Positions 12,116-22,890 of a stretch of 64,000 nucleotides of DNA are shown in pieces. The first letter of the stretch is position 1, and each line of letters starts with the position of its first letter. The DNA comes from Ophiura sarsii (Eukaryota; Echinodermata; Ophiuroidea; Amphilepidida; Ophiuridae): positions 29,128,143-29,192,142 of the forward strand of contig CM069452.1 of the NCBI GenBank assembly GCA_035610835.1, in the 5' to 3' direction. The notes below the pieces were generated by a model. That model made no database searches. It saw nothing but the letters and a program-made list of their open reading frames with translations, and had not been told where the DNA came from. The translations under genes were made by a program, and so were the position numbers.

Positions 12116-13838
12116 GCAATGGGTAATTAATTAAACCTGAGACTAATTAGTCTCAGATTAAACATGATGATGGCGAATTATTGAAATACTTTTAAAGCAA
12201 TATTGGTAGGCTTCGGTACATACTATAATAAACCTGCTTTTATCAGGATGTTCACAATCTTATCGAAATGTCTTTGATAAACATTTGAAATTGACCTTGA
12301 AGTATTAATTCATAGGAATGATAAACAACATTCTTTATTATTCGAAGAATCGAATATAATTCCAGTTCTGTAAAGATTTTACGGAATAAAACTGTAATAT
12401 CTTTCTTTACGATAATTTGATTAAATCTCAGTTACCGCCCGACATAGTTTTTGCCGCGTGGCGCCTATTCTTCAAATTAATCTAATTTATTGAATAAATG
12501 TTTTGTTGTTAGATGCTTCATATTTTATACTTTCCCGTTTGAATTTCTAAATTTAAGCAGACTACAATTGGTATTTTAAATATAGCTATTTTATTTAGTC
12601 CGCAAGCAGGTACACTTGATACCCTCCAACTGTTTGTAGTGCAAAATGATGTGTTTCAGGCGCGCTAAATTGTCTTCGAATATGCTAACGTAAATATTTG
12701 AATTTAACACTTTCTACATGGTTGTAACTATAGTTTTACCATTTACAAAACATTTTTCAAAAACATTTCCCAATTATTCAAAGTCTTATCTAAAAAATTA
12801 CAGAACCAATACTACTAGGCATGTTAAATTATAGCATTTACTAATCTCATAAGGTGACTATTGGGTCAAATATAAATTGCCAACACTTGGGGGATGTCAA
12901 TGTTATTACATTGTTAAAATAATTCAAATTATAGTCGTGCGAAGATCTTAAACATGAAAATAGTAATTATTTCGTAAACGTTTTGAACTTTGACCTCTAC
13001 TTTTACACAGACGATGACATGGTTACAATTTCGTTTTATATACTATGTGTCTAATACTTCTCCAAATCTGAAGGCAATTGGTTGTATATTACGCCGTATA
13101 TGGCAATATGGTCTGGCAAAGTTTCAGACGACAACAAATAACCAACCTAAAGCCGTTTAACACTTTCCACGCGGCAAGCATCTGTAGACGACATTCCAAA
13201 ACTTTACAAAATGTTTCAAAAATGTTGAATTAAATTACCATTTTTGCATCACGAAGAGAAATGTATGGAAATAAGTACAAACATGCCTGGTATTGGTTCT
13301 GTAATCCTTGAGATAGACATGGAAAGTTGGGAAAGGTTTCTGAAAAATCTGTTTTATACAATAAAACCAATAGCCGCGTGGAAAATGTTAATATTATGTC
13401 AAATTTAAAATAGCCAACACTTTGAGGATGCGATTCAGATTCACAGTATTACCTTTGTTAAAAACAAGTCTATTATGGTTTATGGGCGAGCAGAGTTCAT
13501 CCTGGAGTTCATCAACTTGCCACAACATAGTAATTATTTAGTAAAAAATACAGCTTTAAACATTATTAGTTAATTTATTCATTTTATTTACCTTTCGAAC
13601 ATACATCTTACAAGGAATGATGAACAATAAATTATTAAAAATAATGTAACATTAACAATTTGGAGAAATTATTCTGGTATGAATAATTATAGAAACAACA
13701 GGGGAACTATTCTGCTAATTAATAAAACAGTAATTACCGTCCCTACATGTATACAATCATGTACATGCAAGTTGGGGTTTATGACCTCTCCACAACAATA
13801 GCTAGTGTCTGACGCGTGCTCTGTTTCGACGCCACGCC
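12116..13838. other. Unique core of the foldback element with an internal duplication
   Basis: No coding frame. The segment 12708-12985 matches 13157-13550 in order (TTTAACACTTTC-ACG, then TCAAAT-TAAAATTGCCAACACTT-like words, then TAGTAATTATTT-GTAAA). This indicates that a block including the MITE was duplicated and one copy decayed. Confidence 0.6.
13161..13387 (+). mobile_element. piggyBac-like MITE (227 bp) inside the foldback element
   Basis: Termini CACTTTCCACGCGGC and GCCGCGTGGAAAATG are flanked by TTAA on both sides (13157-13160 and 13388-13391), the target duplication used by piggyBac-type transposases. A second copy in the opposite orientation is at 38499-38737. Confidence 0.8.
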
Positions 13839-14734
13839 TTACTCTGTTAGGAACAGCCCGGACTCAGGGTTGAGAATAGCCCAATTTTTAGCAAACCACA
13901 GCACACTTTTTCAACACGCGGCACACAAGTCAAAATCAGAGGGAGCCCAATTGGGCGACGAAATAGCGGTATTGGCAAAACTGTTATCTGTAAATTATCT
14001 CGCAATTATGTAGTCAATTATCACGTCATCTGTAAATTATCTCGCAATTATGTAGTCAATTATCACGTCATCTGTAAATTATCTCGCAATTATGTAGTCA
14101 ATTATCACGTCATCTGTAAATTATCTCGCAATTATGTAGTCAATTATCACGTCATCTGTAAATTATCTCGTCATCTCGTCAATTATCACGTCATCTGTAA
14201 ATTATGTCGCAATTATCTCGTCAATTATCACGTCATCTGCAAATTATCTCGCAATTATGTAGTCAATTATCACGTCATCTGTAAATTATCTCGTCATCTC
14301 GTCAATTATCACGTCATCTGTAAATTATCTCGCAATTATCTCGTCAATTATCACGTCATCTGTAAATTATCTCGCAATTATCTCGTCAGTTATCACGTCA
14401 TCTGTAAATTATCTCGCAATTATCTCGTCAACTATCACGTCATCTGTAAATTATCTCGTCATCTCGTCAATTATCACGTCATCTGTAAATTATCTCGCAA
14501 TTTTCTCGTCAATTATCACGTCATCTGTAAATTATCTCGCAATTATCTCGTCAGTTATCACGTCATCTGTAATTTATCTCGTCATCTCGTCAATTATCAC
14601 GTCATCTGTAAATCATCTTGCAATTATCTCGTCAATTATCACGTCATCTGTAAATTATGTCGCAATTATCTCGTCATTTATCTCGTCATGTCATCATCTG
14701 GTTAACTCGTCATGACCCTTCAGGGCCACCGTAG
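13839..14734. repeat. Right arm of the foldback element
   Basis: Reverse complement of the left arm, with the same unit order but some units missing or added. Copies of the 42-bp unit differ by point changes such as TATGTCGC for TATCTCGC. The two arms have therefore evolved partly independently. Confidence 0.9.
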
Positions 14735-14739
14735 TAATA
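14735..14739. repeat. Right target-site duplication TAATA
   Basis: Matches 10398-10402. Confidence 0.75.
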
Positions 14740-14869
14740 CAGTATGAGCTGTCGTATTGCACGTTAAGTTATATATGCATCATTTTACTGAACAACGCAA
14801 TACTTAAACGTGTAAAAGTACCCCTGTAGTAATATTGATGATTAAACATGGAGCGATAGAGCGATATTT

Positions 14870-15140
14870 TTTCTGTTCAATCTTATTTTACTCCAATTCT
14901 CGACAAACAGGAAAATGGCGTGTGTTATTGCGTATGCCCCTCAACCAGGTTAATAATAGATGCGTACGGTTACTGAGCAAATAGACTTGATTGTAGAGTC
15001 ATATTAAGATATTACTTAAACACTTATGTCAGATACGAGGAAAATCTCTTCTCTAGTTAACATACTCTAATGTCAGTTCAAAGTCATCTTGTTCACTCAT
15101 AGTGACAACGAAACCCACTTAATCAAGTGTTTGTGTAAAT
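14870..15140. repeat. Diverged repeat paired with 7680-7965
   Basis: See the partner at 7680. Here the repeat lies just right of the foldback insertion. Confidence 0.6.
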
Positions 15141-15434
15141 TTGCTCGAATTAGCGTTGTTTGGTATTGTGCGATGAGCTGGTTAAAAACATTTTTAAAAT
15201 ACTAGTACACTTTATATCTCCTGGTGTTTAGCACTAGGCAGTTTACATTCATACGATTCCTTTCAACAATTTCGTGCTTTTCTGTGGTTTATTGTTGTTT
15301 TTAGTTTTGTTGGGATAAATTATATTGTCGTGATTTTCAGATACGACTGCTTTAGGTTTTATGCAAGAAATTATGTGCTAAAAGTCCCCGTTTCAAATTA
15401 TATGATGCTGTTGTCAAATCTTTAAACGATTACA
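15141..15434. other. No feature recognised
   Basis: Unique AT-rich DNA leading into the inverted family A pair. Confidence 0.35.
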
Positions 15435-15667
15435 TAAAGGGTTCAACAAAAGAAAGTATACCAATTTGTTTATGTCATTTTGAGTAACATTCATTTTGTT
15501 TGACCAAACAGGCTAGATAGGCATTTAAATGAATCTTGTAGGCATAATATGATACCAAATTTGCCCCCTAACAACAAAGATAAACCATGATTAGCACCAT
15601 TTAAAGAAAATTTTCCTATTTTCAAAAGTCTCATTTCCAATACACAGCACGAGAAAGAAAGGACCAA
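15435..15667 (-). repeat. Family A repeat, minus orientation (left arm of an inverted pair)
   Basis: Starts TAAAGGGTTCAACAAAAGAA and ends AGAAAGAAAGGACCAA, the reverse complement of the copies at 4139 and 15819. Confidence 0.85.
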
Positions 15668-15818
15668 TTGGGGTCTCTCTCTGTGTGTGTATAGCCAGGA
15701 TTAACGGGGCTATCGATCGCACAGTGCAAATGCGTTGGGTCGTACGACATTGTGCGGGATATTTAATTCTGACAGTACAGTGCATGGCAGTAAATACGGC
15801 ATATGTGTGTGTTAACAA
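15668..15818. other. 151-bp loop between inverted family A copies
   Basis: Unique sequence starting with a CT/GT-rich microsatellite (TCTCTCTCTGTGTGTGT). It contains no repeat of its own and would be the loop of a long hairpin. Confidence 0.6.
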
Positions 15819-16052
15819 TTGGTCCTTTTTTCTCGTGCTGTGGATTGGAAATGAGACTTTTGAAAATAGGATTTTTCTTCTTTAAATGGTGCTAATCATG
15901 GTTTATCTTTGTTGTTAGGGGGGCAAATTTGGTATCAAATTATGCCTAAAAGATTCATCTAAATGCCTATCTAGACTGTTGGTCAAACAAAATTGAATGT
16001 TACTCAAAATGACATAAAAAAGGGGTATACTTTCTTTTGTTGAACCCTTTAG
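15819..16052 (+). repeat. Family A repeat, plus orientation (right arm of an inverted pair)
   Basis: Very close to the copy at 4139, including GTGCTGTGGATTGGAAATGA and the GAACCCTTTA end. Confidence 0.85.
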
Positions 16053-16563
16053 TTCTCCTGATGGGTGTGTAGTTTAGGACAAAACTTTTTTTTGTCCACG
16101 TCCGACCGACCGTGTACCCAGGTGCCGACCGTATAATTTTTTTTATTTTCAATAATTTTTTTAAAACAACTTCTTGAGCAATTTAAATGACCAAACGGAA
16201 CGTTTTTATTCCTTATTTAGGTAAATAACACCACTCCCAATGCGAAATCCCGTGTAACATGTTGTTTAATGCATGAACTTGGCACCCGCGGGGACTATTA
16301 AAAGGACTAAATGAAAATTGATTGCACGTGCAAGTGATGTCATTTTATACTAAAAACGCAGTGTGAGAAAATATGAAAAATCTAGTTATGGTTAATATTT
16401 GTTCCCAAAATGTTGCTCATTGGCATGAATATTAATTTCAACATAGTATAAAACAATCTTTGGGGTAGTTAGTACAGGACAAAATAGGTTTAGCAATACT
16501 GTCACGTATATATTTCTAACAAAACTTCAACACAACGTTTTTCGGTTTCTGCAACATTCACTT

Positions 16564-16792
16564 AAAACCTAAACAGGTCGCCTGACTAACTTAAAGCTAC
16601 ATTTGTCCAGATGGTGTCCATTTTGACTAGCTTTAAGCTCGACTAGCTTGATGTTAGTCCTAAGCTGGACTAGGTTTAAGTTAGTCCAGATGGTGTCCAT
16701 TCTGACTAACGTAAGATTAGTTAAGCTAGCTTGACTAACGTAAGGTTAGTCCGACTTGGCTCGACTAACGTAAGGTTAGTCCAGCTCAAACC
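16564..16792. repeat. Family B repeat, copy 3
   Basis: Begins like the copy at 3233 (AAAACCTAAACAGGTCGCCT). It contains repeated GACTAACGTAAGGTTAGTCC and CTAGCTTTAAG words. Confidence 0.75.
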
Positions 16793-16970
16793 ATATAAAG
16801 TGTTCAACAAAAGAAAGTCGTACACTTTGTTTAGGTCATTTAAAGTAACTTTAGATTATGTTTTTACCAAACAGGATAGACATTTACATGAATCTTTTAG
16901 GCACATTTTGATACCAAACATAACACATAGCAACAGAAAATTAATCACTTTTCAAAAGTCACATTTGCGG
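16793..16970 (-). repeat. Truncated family A repeat, GAGCACTTTA subtype
   Basis: Reverse-complement copy beginning TATAAAGTGTTCAACAAAAG. The segment with the CTAATCATGGTTTATC core is deleted. Confidence 0.7.
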
Positions 16971-17225
16971 CCTTAGGCCTAAAATAGTCGGGATTTTTTA
17001 TTTATTTTTTAAATCACCAGATTTGGGGACTTAAAATAGCCAAAAATGAAAGCAAACAGTCACAAACTTTAATACTTTGTTCAATTGTTATATATATTTT
17101 TTAATTAAAAAATAAAAAATAAATAAAAAAAATCCTGCCTCAAAATAATAAAAAATATTCATGGTCGGCGATGTATTTAGGGTCGGTCGGGTTAGGCCAA
17201 TCAAACTTTTTTTTAGGCCTTACCC

Positions 17226-17763
17226 ATGAGCTAATAGCGTACATTTTTGAACTTGTTTCCAAGTCTGTACCGATATGTAAATAGTGAAAATGGGGTAGGA
17301 TTTAGTCAAATCAAAGCCTCGGGAAAGTAGCGTTCTGGATGACTCAATGTAAGCATTCCATTCCGTTTCATTTGCAAAGAAGTAGGACGACAACGTTTTC
17401 GTAATAATAGCGCGAGAGGCGTTCTTATCATTGAGAACCTCACAAACAGGGAATATTCATATAAAGTATTTTGTTCCCTAAAGGGACGTGTATGTATTCA
17501 ATTTGCAAGTAACGACTCTCATGAGCTAACAGGTGATACATTATGTCCGCGAGATCCCCCTACACTTACATTCTTCTAGATATCACTATTGTTGTTAATT
17601 GACGCGTTCAGCATTATGTGTCGATTTAGAAATTCGTTGAGAGTAAAATTGAAATACATCAGCCAAATGGAATGTGAAGGTATCACTTATGCCCGCTACT
17701 CGCGAAAAGTTACCGCTAAGTTTATAAGCGTCCTAATCGATGGGCCACGACATTTGACCTTTT
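17226..17763. other. No feature recognised
   Basis: Unique DNA with short open frames (for example 17589-17786) that show no domain. Confidence 0.35.
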
Positions 17764-18359
17764 CATTACATTCCAGTTGCCTGTAAGGTTTGAGCCCAAG
17801 TTTGACAGGTTGAACTGGCCATGACGCTAGTATTAGTAAGTTCCACCCAAGAATTACATCCATCCAACACCATTGACCGCATGCTGGGGACCTTGAGTGT
17901 GGCAGCGGTTGAACTAGTAACAAGCCTGAGGCGCTGCAGTCCTGTCACATGACTTGACACACGTGGTGACTTTCCGCCAGATTTTGGCTAGTTTTAAAAC
18001 TAAAATCTGCTCTTTGGATAATATAATGTGATTTTTTTTCTTCAAAATTTTAACTTGTGTTTTTATAAAATATGATATAGCACTATTTTTTATGACAAAT
18101 TGAAATTAAAAGTTGGAATTTCTTAACACAAGAACATTTTCAAAAGTAGTATTTAGGGCTTCTAGTTACACCCAGACTAAAGAGCCCTAAGCTATGCTTC
18201 GGACAGCGGTGGAAATGGTAGCATGCACGCTGGCAAGACACAGTTGGTGTAAAATAAATCAGATAAATGGTGTAGGAGGGGATGATTTATTAATCTGGAT
18301 ATGTCATCAAAGACGTGGTCAAAAAAGTTGGATTTTATACAGGGAACGGAACCGTAATG
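17764..18359 (+). mobile_element. 596-bp inverted-repeat element (family D), copy 1
   Basis: Begins CATTACATTCCAGTTGCCTG and ends GGAACGGAACCGTAATG. The ends are imperfect inverted repeats of about 18 bp sharing CATTAC and TTCC. It has exactly the same length (596 bp) as the copy at 26461. The inner 3' part holds a short frame (from 18194) that stays open in all three long copies. No transposase is present. Confidence 0.8.
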
Positions 18360-19152
18360 TGTTATACCAAAAATGCCGCCCAACTTGAAAAAGACTGCCG
18401 TCGCAATTCCTTGTCTCTTAATATTGCATGTTAATAACACAAACAACATAGACAACATGAAATTCGTAGTAAACTCAGAGTCACAATGCGTAGAATCCAG
18501 CAAGTACGTGTATACTTCCGAGTCACAAGAACTTAGCGTTAAGATTTAACGAGTGGCTGTTTCTACTGGGAAAGTTAGCGTTACTTACCGTTAACAAACC
18601 TGGTATGTGCAGGTTTTTGCCGATAGAAAAGTTAACGGTAATTAGGCTGTTTCTACTGGGCAACTTAACAGTAATGTGACGAATTATCGCGGTCGAAGAG
18701 ATAGTTTAGAACTATGATGATTAGCTTCGAGTCTATAAAAAAAAGCATTTCCACTGCGTAATCACACACTAAGCCATGATATCCCATACACAGGGTGAGT
18801 CAAAATAGTCAGGTCACGATTTCACCGATTTCTAAAATCAGTTCAAAGACAAAAATGAATACGTTATTAAATGTAACAGTTAGAACATAATTATTGTTAG
18901 CTATAAGGTAAATTCATTTTATTCAAATTGGTTATTCTAAACGCGAGATATTCGCTTTTCCACAAATTCTATGAAATTTAATCTATTCCAACTTCCACGT
19001 TACCACCGATATGAAAGGAACACTTTATGCTAGCTGCATGGGGCGCAATTGACTAACATGTTGAAGGAAGATCTGGAGTTGGTTCGATAAAAAAGTTATG
19101 CAAACGATATTTTACTCCATTTGATACGAGCAAAAGACAATCTGCACTTTTT
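18360..19152. other. Unique DNA with a mariner-like end fragment and short repeats
   Basis: Two copies of GGCTGTTTCTACTGGG about 97 bp apart (18554 and 18651). ACACAGGGTGAGTCAAAATA near 18791 resembles a single Tc1/mariner-type terminus; no matching right end was found. Confidence 0.35.
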
Positions 19153-19155
19153 TAA

Positions 19156-20546
19156 AGGCGCTGTCACACCTAGCTGATTTGGATCGCCGTAGCTATACCG
19201 AAGGACAAATTTGGCGATTCTCGGGGATCGGTACTTGTACAGTTATGTAGCGCAACGGTATCACATCGCTACAACAATAGTATATACATGTACATCGTTA
19301 GTACATCGGCAGGACTACGGTCAGGGATTCTATTAAAGTGCTCTCAGACCTAGCCGATTTAGCTCGCCCGAGCTACACCGGAGCACATCACGGCCACAGT
19401 GAATGATTGAACAACGCATGTAGGGCATTCCTGACTTTTACTCAATCCACCGGCGAGTGGAACAGAAAAACACAATTTCTAGTAAATTCTACATCTTATC
19501 ACCGTGAAAAGTGTTGAAAATGCTCTCGGATGTACACTGGGCTGACTGACGCATGCATTTTGGTGTGTCAGTGGTGCTGGCATCTGGTCGTTTTCGGTCA
19601 GGAGTTTCTCCACGTTTTCCCCCCAGACGTACACCGCACATAGTCGCAAAAGAAAGAGTGCGTCGTGGCAACATCGTAAAAGAATCAGATTGGATCACGT
19701 GCACGCATCACGATAATCTGGTTTAAAATGTAAGTCCTTTAAAAGATTTAAACTTAAACCGAGTCTGTGATTACATATTCGTAAAATTACTCTTTCCAGG
19801 TTAAAATTAATTAGATTTTTAAAATTTATTATCTGATTGAGATTTAAAAATTAAATCCCTGACATTTAGAGTGTATAAGAACGGAAGTACATCGTCAGAA
19901 CATCGTCAGATCATCGGGGAAAAAATTAGCAACTGCAGGCGACGGTAGAAATGAACATTTCAGCCGTTGCGCTGCCGAAGCGAGCAACGGGAATACAACG
20001 GCAGTACAATGGCAGTACTCCGGTATGGCTTCGTTGAGTGTCGGTAGAGCACCGGTAGCGCCCCGTAATGGATCGGCGGCTCTCCGGTGGCCTCATAGTA
20101 GCAGGGGTGTGCCACTCAACTTGCCGATCTGAAGCTACTTTTGTTTAATCAGTGACGTCACTGGTGAGTGCCCGGTTGTTGGTGGCGCTGTTTGTGTCGT
20201 CTGCTTTAGGTATTAGACGTAATTGAAGTTTACACGGAATTGTTGGGGTTTTGAAAGTTATGATAAAACGTACGTGCTGGACTGTTTTCACAAGCCTGAA
20301 ATATATGATACTTCACGTTTCATTTATTGTTTTAGGTATTTGAATTCATTCTCTCACTTTACACCATACCGTTATTGTTACGGACTTGCTTCAAGTCTAT
20401 GTTCTGACGATGTCCTGACGATGTACTACCGTTCTTAGCGACGTGATACCGTTGCCGTACCGTACTAGTACCGATCCTCGAAAATCGCCAAATTTGTGCT
20501 TCGGTATAGCCACGGCGAGCCAAATCTGCTAGGTGTGACGGCGCCT
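19156..20546. mobile_element. PIF/Harbinger-like non-autonomous element, 1.39 kb
   Basis: Termini AGGCGCTGTCACACCTAGC and the reverse complement of AGGCGCCGTCACACCTAGC, flanked by TAA on both sides (19153-19155 and 20547-20549). The inverted match continues inward for about 90 bp (GCTATACCGAAG, CAAATTTGGCGATT, GGATCGGTAC). TWA target duplications and such termini fit PIF/Harbinger. A second, related terminus-like stretch (GTGCTCTCAGACCTAGCC) at 19340 hints at a nested or duplicated end. No transposase frame. Confidence 0.82.
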
Positions 20547-20900
20547 TAAGGGGGGACTCAAGGAAGTCACTTTATGAGTTTTGTGAGTGCTGTAATTATT
20601 GAACTATGACTTAAATGTATATAAAAGTATACATTTTTGGAAAGGAAATAGGTCAGAGAATCCAACTCTTGCGTCAATTTTGACTTAAATGTGTCCCTTG
20701 ACACACCCAAAAATGGGTTCTGAGGCGCTACCAAAAAGGTGTCGATACCAGTTTGACACTCTAAAGGTGCTATCTGAAACCTCAAGAGTAGTCATAATAC
20801 ACTCTAAAGGTGTAACATTGACACCTTGTTGGGAGCACTACCGAACCCAACACTGGAAACCCAAAAAGTGTCTAAAACAATACTCTCAGACCGAATTGAA

Positions 20901-21681
20901 AGCTATAGTAGGAGCCCCAGGCCTCAGATTTAGGAGTTGACCCCTGACCTCAGAACATACTCTTAAATTTACATTTTTATGACAGATACATATCTTATAC
21001 AAGAATAAAGTGTCCTGCTCTTACGGAATTAGGCTATGGCAAAAATTATATTCCCCATGTATTCACATAGCAGAAATGAAGTAATAGCACCTCTTGTAAG
21101 GGTTTGAGTAGTATATTGACTATAACATTGAAAGGAAATGTCAAAACTACATATAATTATGTTTATGAATATAAAAAAAGAACTACTTGTCACATTATAT
21201 TAGCTTTTCTCATTTTAATGTCATGGATATCAGTCCAAAATGTCATGGAACAATTGAAAAGTTACAAAAATAATTTTACCCTTTTGTGACTTTTTCCAAT
21301 GCTCAATTTATCTATTTTACCTGTAACATTGACATTATAACTATACATAACTAACTCAACTTGTGAAGCAGTTCTTCCCCATATATATGATGTATAGTTA
21401 TACATACTTTGACAGTTATTTCAACTTTTTATGGCTATAATACTACCCCCGCCCCTAACACGAGTTGTTTTATGTGATTTTGTCTATGTGAATATATAGG
21501 GGAATACAGGTATTGCCAATAACCAGAATTCGCAAGAGAATAATAAGAGCAGGACACTTTATTCTTGTAGACAAGATATGAATCTATCATGAAAGTATTC
21601 CTTTTGGAGTATGTTCGGAGGTCAGGGGTCAAACCATTTTAAAGCCGAATTTAGAGCTCTGGGGGCTCCTACTACTATACA
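20901..21681. mobile_element. 780-bp inverted-repeat element
   Basis: Left arm (TATAGTAGGAGCCCC, TGACCCCTGACCTCAGAACA, AGAATAAAGTGTCCTGCTCT, TATTCACATAG) is mirrored by the right arm 21440-21681 (CTATGTGAATA, AGAGCAGGACACTTTATTCT, GGTCAGGGGTCA, GGGGCTCCTACTACTATA). No coding sequence; ends approximate. Confidence 0.75.
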
Positions 21682-21702
21682 TGAATACAAGTATGAGATA
21701 AT

Positions 21703-22095
21703 TTGAAAAAAGTGTACTTTAGGTCTCAGATAACCAGTATCGTTCAATACTGGAATATAAAGGTTGCCGGTATTGATCGATACTGGTACGACATGACATA
21801 AATTGCCCGCTTAGGAGCGCTATTAATTCGGTCTGGTAAACCTATTGTTATCAATTACTACGAGAGGATTGCCCAGGCAATCATATTTAAATTCGGGGCG
21901 TGTACGAGCGGTACTACTTGCTAACTGCATGGGTGAGTTTCCATTAGTTGGTTGCACACGAGAATTATGTCATATAGCAACCAGCTTTGATGGAAGGCGA
22001 ATATTTAAATTTGGTGACGGTTTTTAGGGCACCAATTTACATGTTTGCTGTTCTAGGAACACCAAATTTGTTCCAGTATCGAGCGATACTGGAAC
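21703..22095. mobile_element. Truncated CCAGTATCG-palindrome element
   Basis: The left end AAAAAAGTGTACTTTAGGTC matches the elements at 32384 and 49145. It is followed by palindromes of the form CCAGTATCGNNCGATACTGG (21740, 21770, 22072). The right terminus is missing. Confidence 0.7.
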
Positions 22096-22344
22096 GGTTA
22101 TCTCGCCTTATCGCAAGGAGGATATGAAGTGTTTTATGAGTCTCTGAGCACATGGGTAAAGTTAGATTTAAAAAAACAAAAACAGATTAAATAGGTTAGA
22201 TTTCTACACCTTTAAGATTTGTTATTGTTCACTGCACATTTCCCATGCTCGGGCAAATTCAAACTCAAACTGTCATGCATGGGTAGTGTAGCATGTGTGA
22301 TCGGTCGGTCATCCAGGCCATAGAATACATTTTCTCCCCGCGTA

Positions 22345-22570
22345 TTGTGTTGAAATGCGAATTTCGAAATGTCACGGATTTTCTTTAATCTGGCGTAGCA
22401 TGACCAATCATTGTTGTTTTGTGGCAAGTTTTGTACCAAATTGTGCCTATAAGACTCATCCAAATCTTCATTTAGCCTGTTTGGTCACAACATCATTATA
22501 AATTAAATTATTAATGACTCTATAGGACATAAACTAAGTGTATGACTTTCTTTTGTTGAGCACTTTATAT
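22345..22570 (+). repeat. Family A repeat, diverged, GAGCACTTTA subtype
   Basis: Retains TTTAGCCTGTTTGGTCA and CTTTCTTTTGTTGAGCACTT. The central core is eroded and a short AT insertion follows the core. Confidence 0.7.
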
Positions 22571-22890
22571 ACAACTGACATTCACTTTGGGAATACTTTG
22601 ACAAACATGCATTATGACCATTATATTGAAAGAAACCCATTATGGCCATTATAGCATCGGGGGAAAGGATGGTTTACATAAGGACATTTATAAGGACGTG
22701 TTGTCAACTAACTAGCATAACTAATCAATGACAATGACGTCTTCATGATATGAAATCTTCATTTAATCATTAAGTAAGCATTGACATCCTGTTAAGTCGA
22801 TTTGGTGGCATCGTCAAGCGTCAGATTTTGCAATGGTGGGTTAATTGAGCTCAAAGTTGTACTGAATATACAAAAAAAATGTAAACAGAG

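Larger units (their letters stand above)
10403..14734. mobile_element. Composite foldback transposon, 4.33 kb
   Basis: The two ends are exact inverted copies: CTACGGTGGCCCTGAAGGGT at 10403 and its reverse complement ending at 14734, then TCATGACGAGTTAACC and beyond. They are bracketed by a 5-bp TAATA duplication. Each arm (10403-11383 and 13839-14734) is mostly a tandem array, closed on the inner side by a unique inverted segment (words CCCAATTGGGC and TTTGCTAAAAATTGGGCTA). The interior holds a second tandem palindrome and a MITE. There is no transposase frame, so it must be mobilised in trans. The architecture matches foldback elements known from flies (FB) and sea urchins (TU). The sequence family is not one I recognise. 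Confidence 0.92.
16065..17225. mobile_element. Possible inverted-repeat element with nested repeats
   Basis: Left end words TTTTTTTTGTCC, CCGACCGACCGTGTA and GTGCCGACCGTAT are mirrored on the right by CATGGTCGGCGATG, GGGTCGGTCGGGT and ACTTTTTTTTAGGCC. The interior contains a family B block and a truncated family A repeat. Pairing is imperfect and no target duplication was found, so the limits are approximate. Confidence 0.45.

Noticed and set aside
13816..14013. 65-codon frame starting in the foldback core
   Set aside because: Runs from unique DNA into the tandem arm; no domain.
10440..14690. Regular repeats resembling a CRISPR array
   Set aside because: Units are contiguous tandem repeats without unique spacers, arranged as inverted arms of a transposon in eukaryotic DNA.
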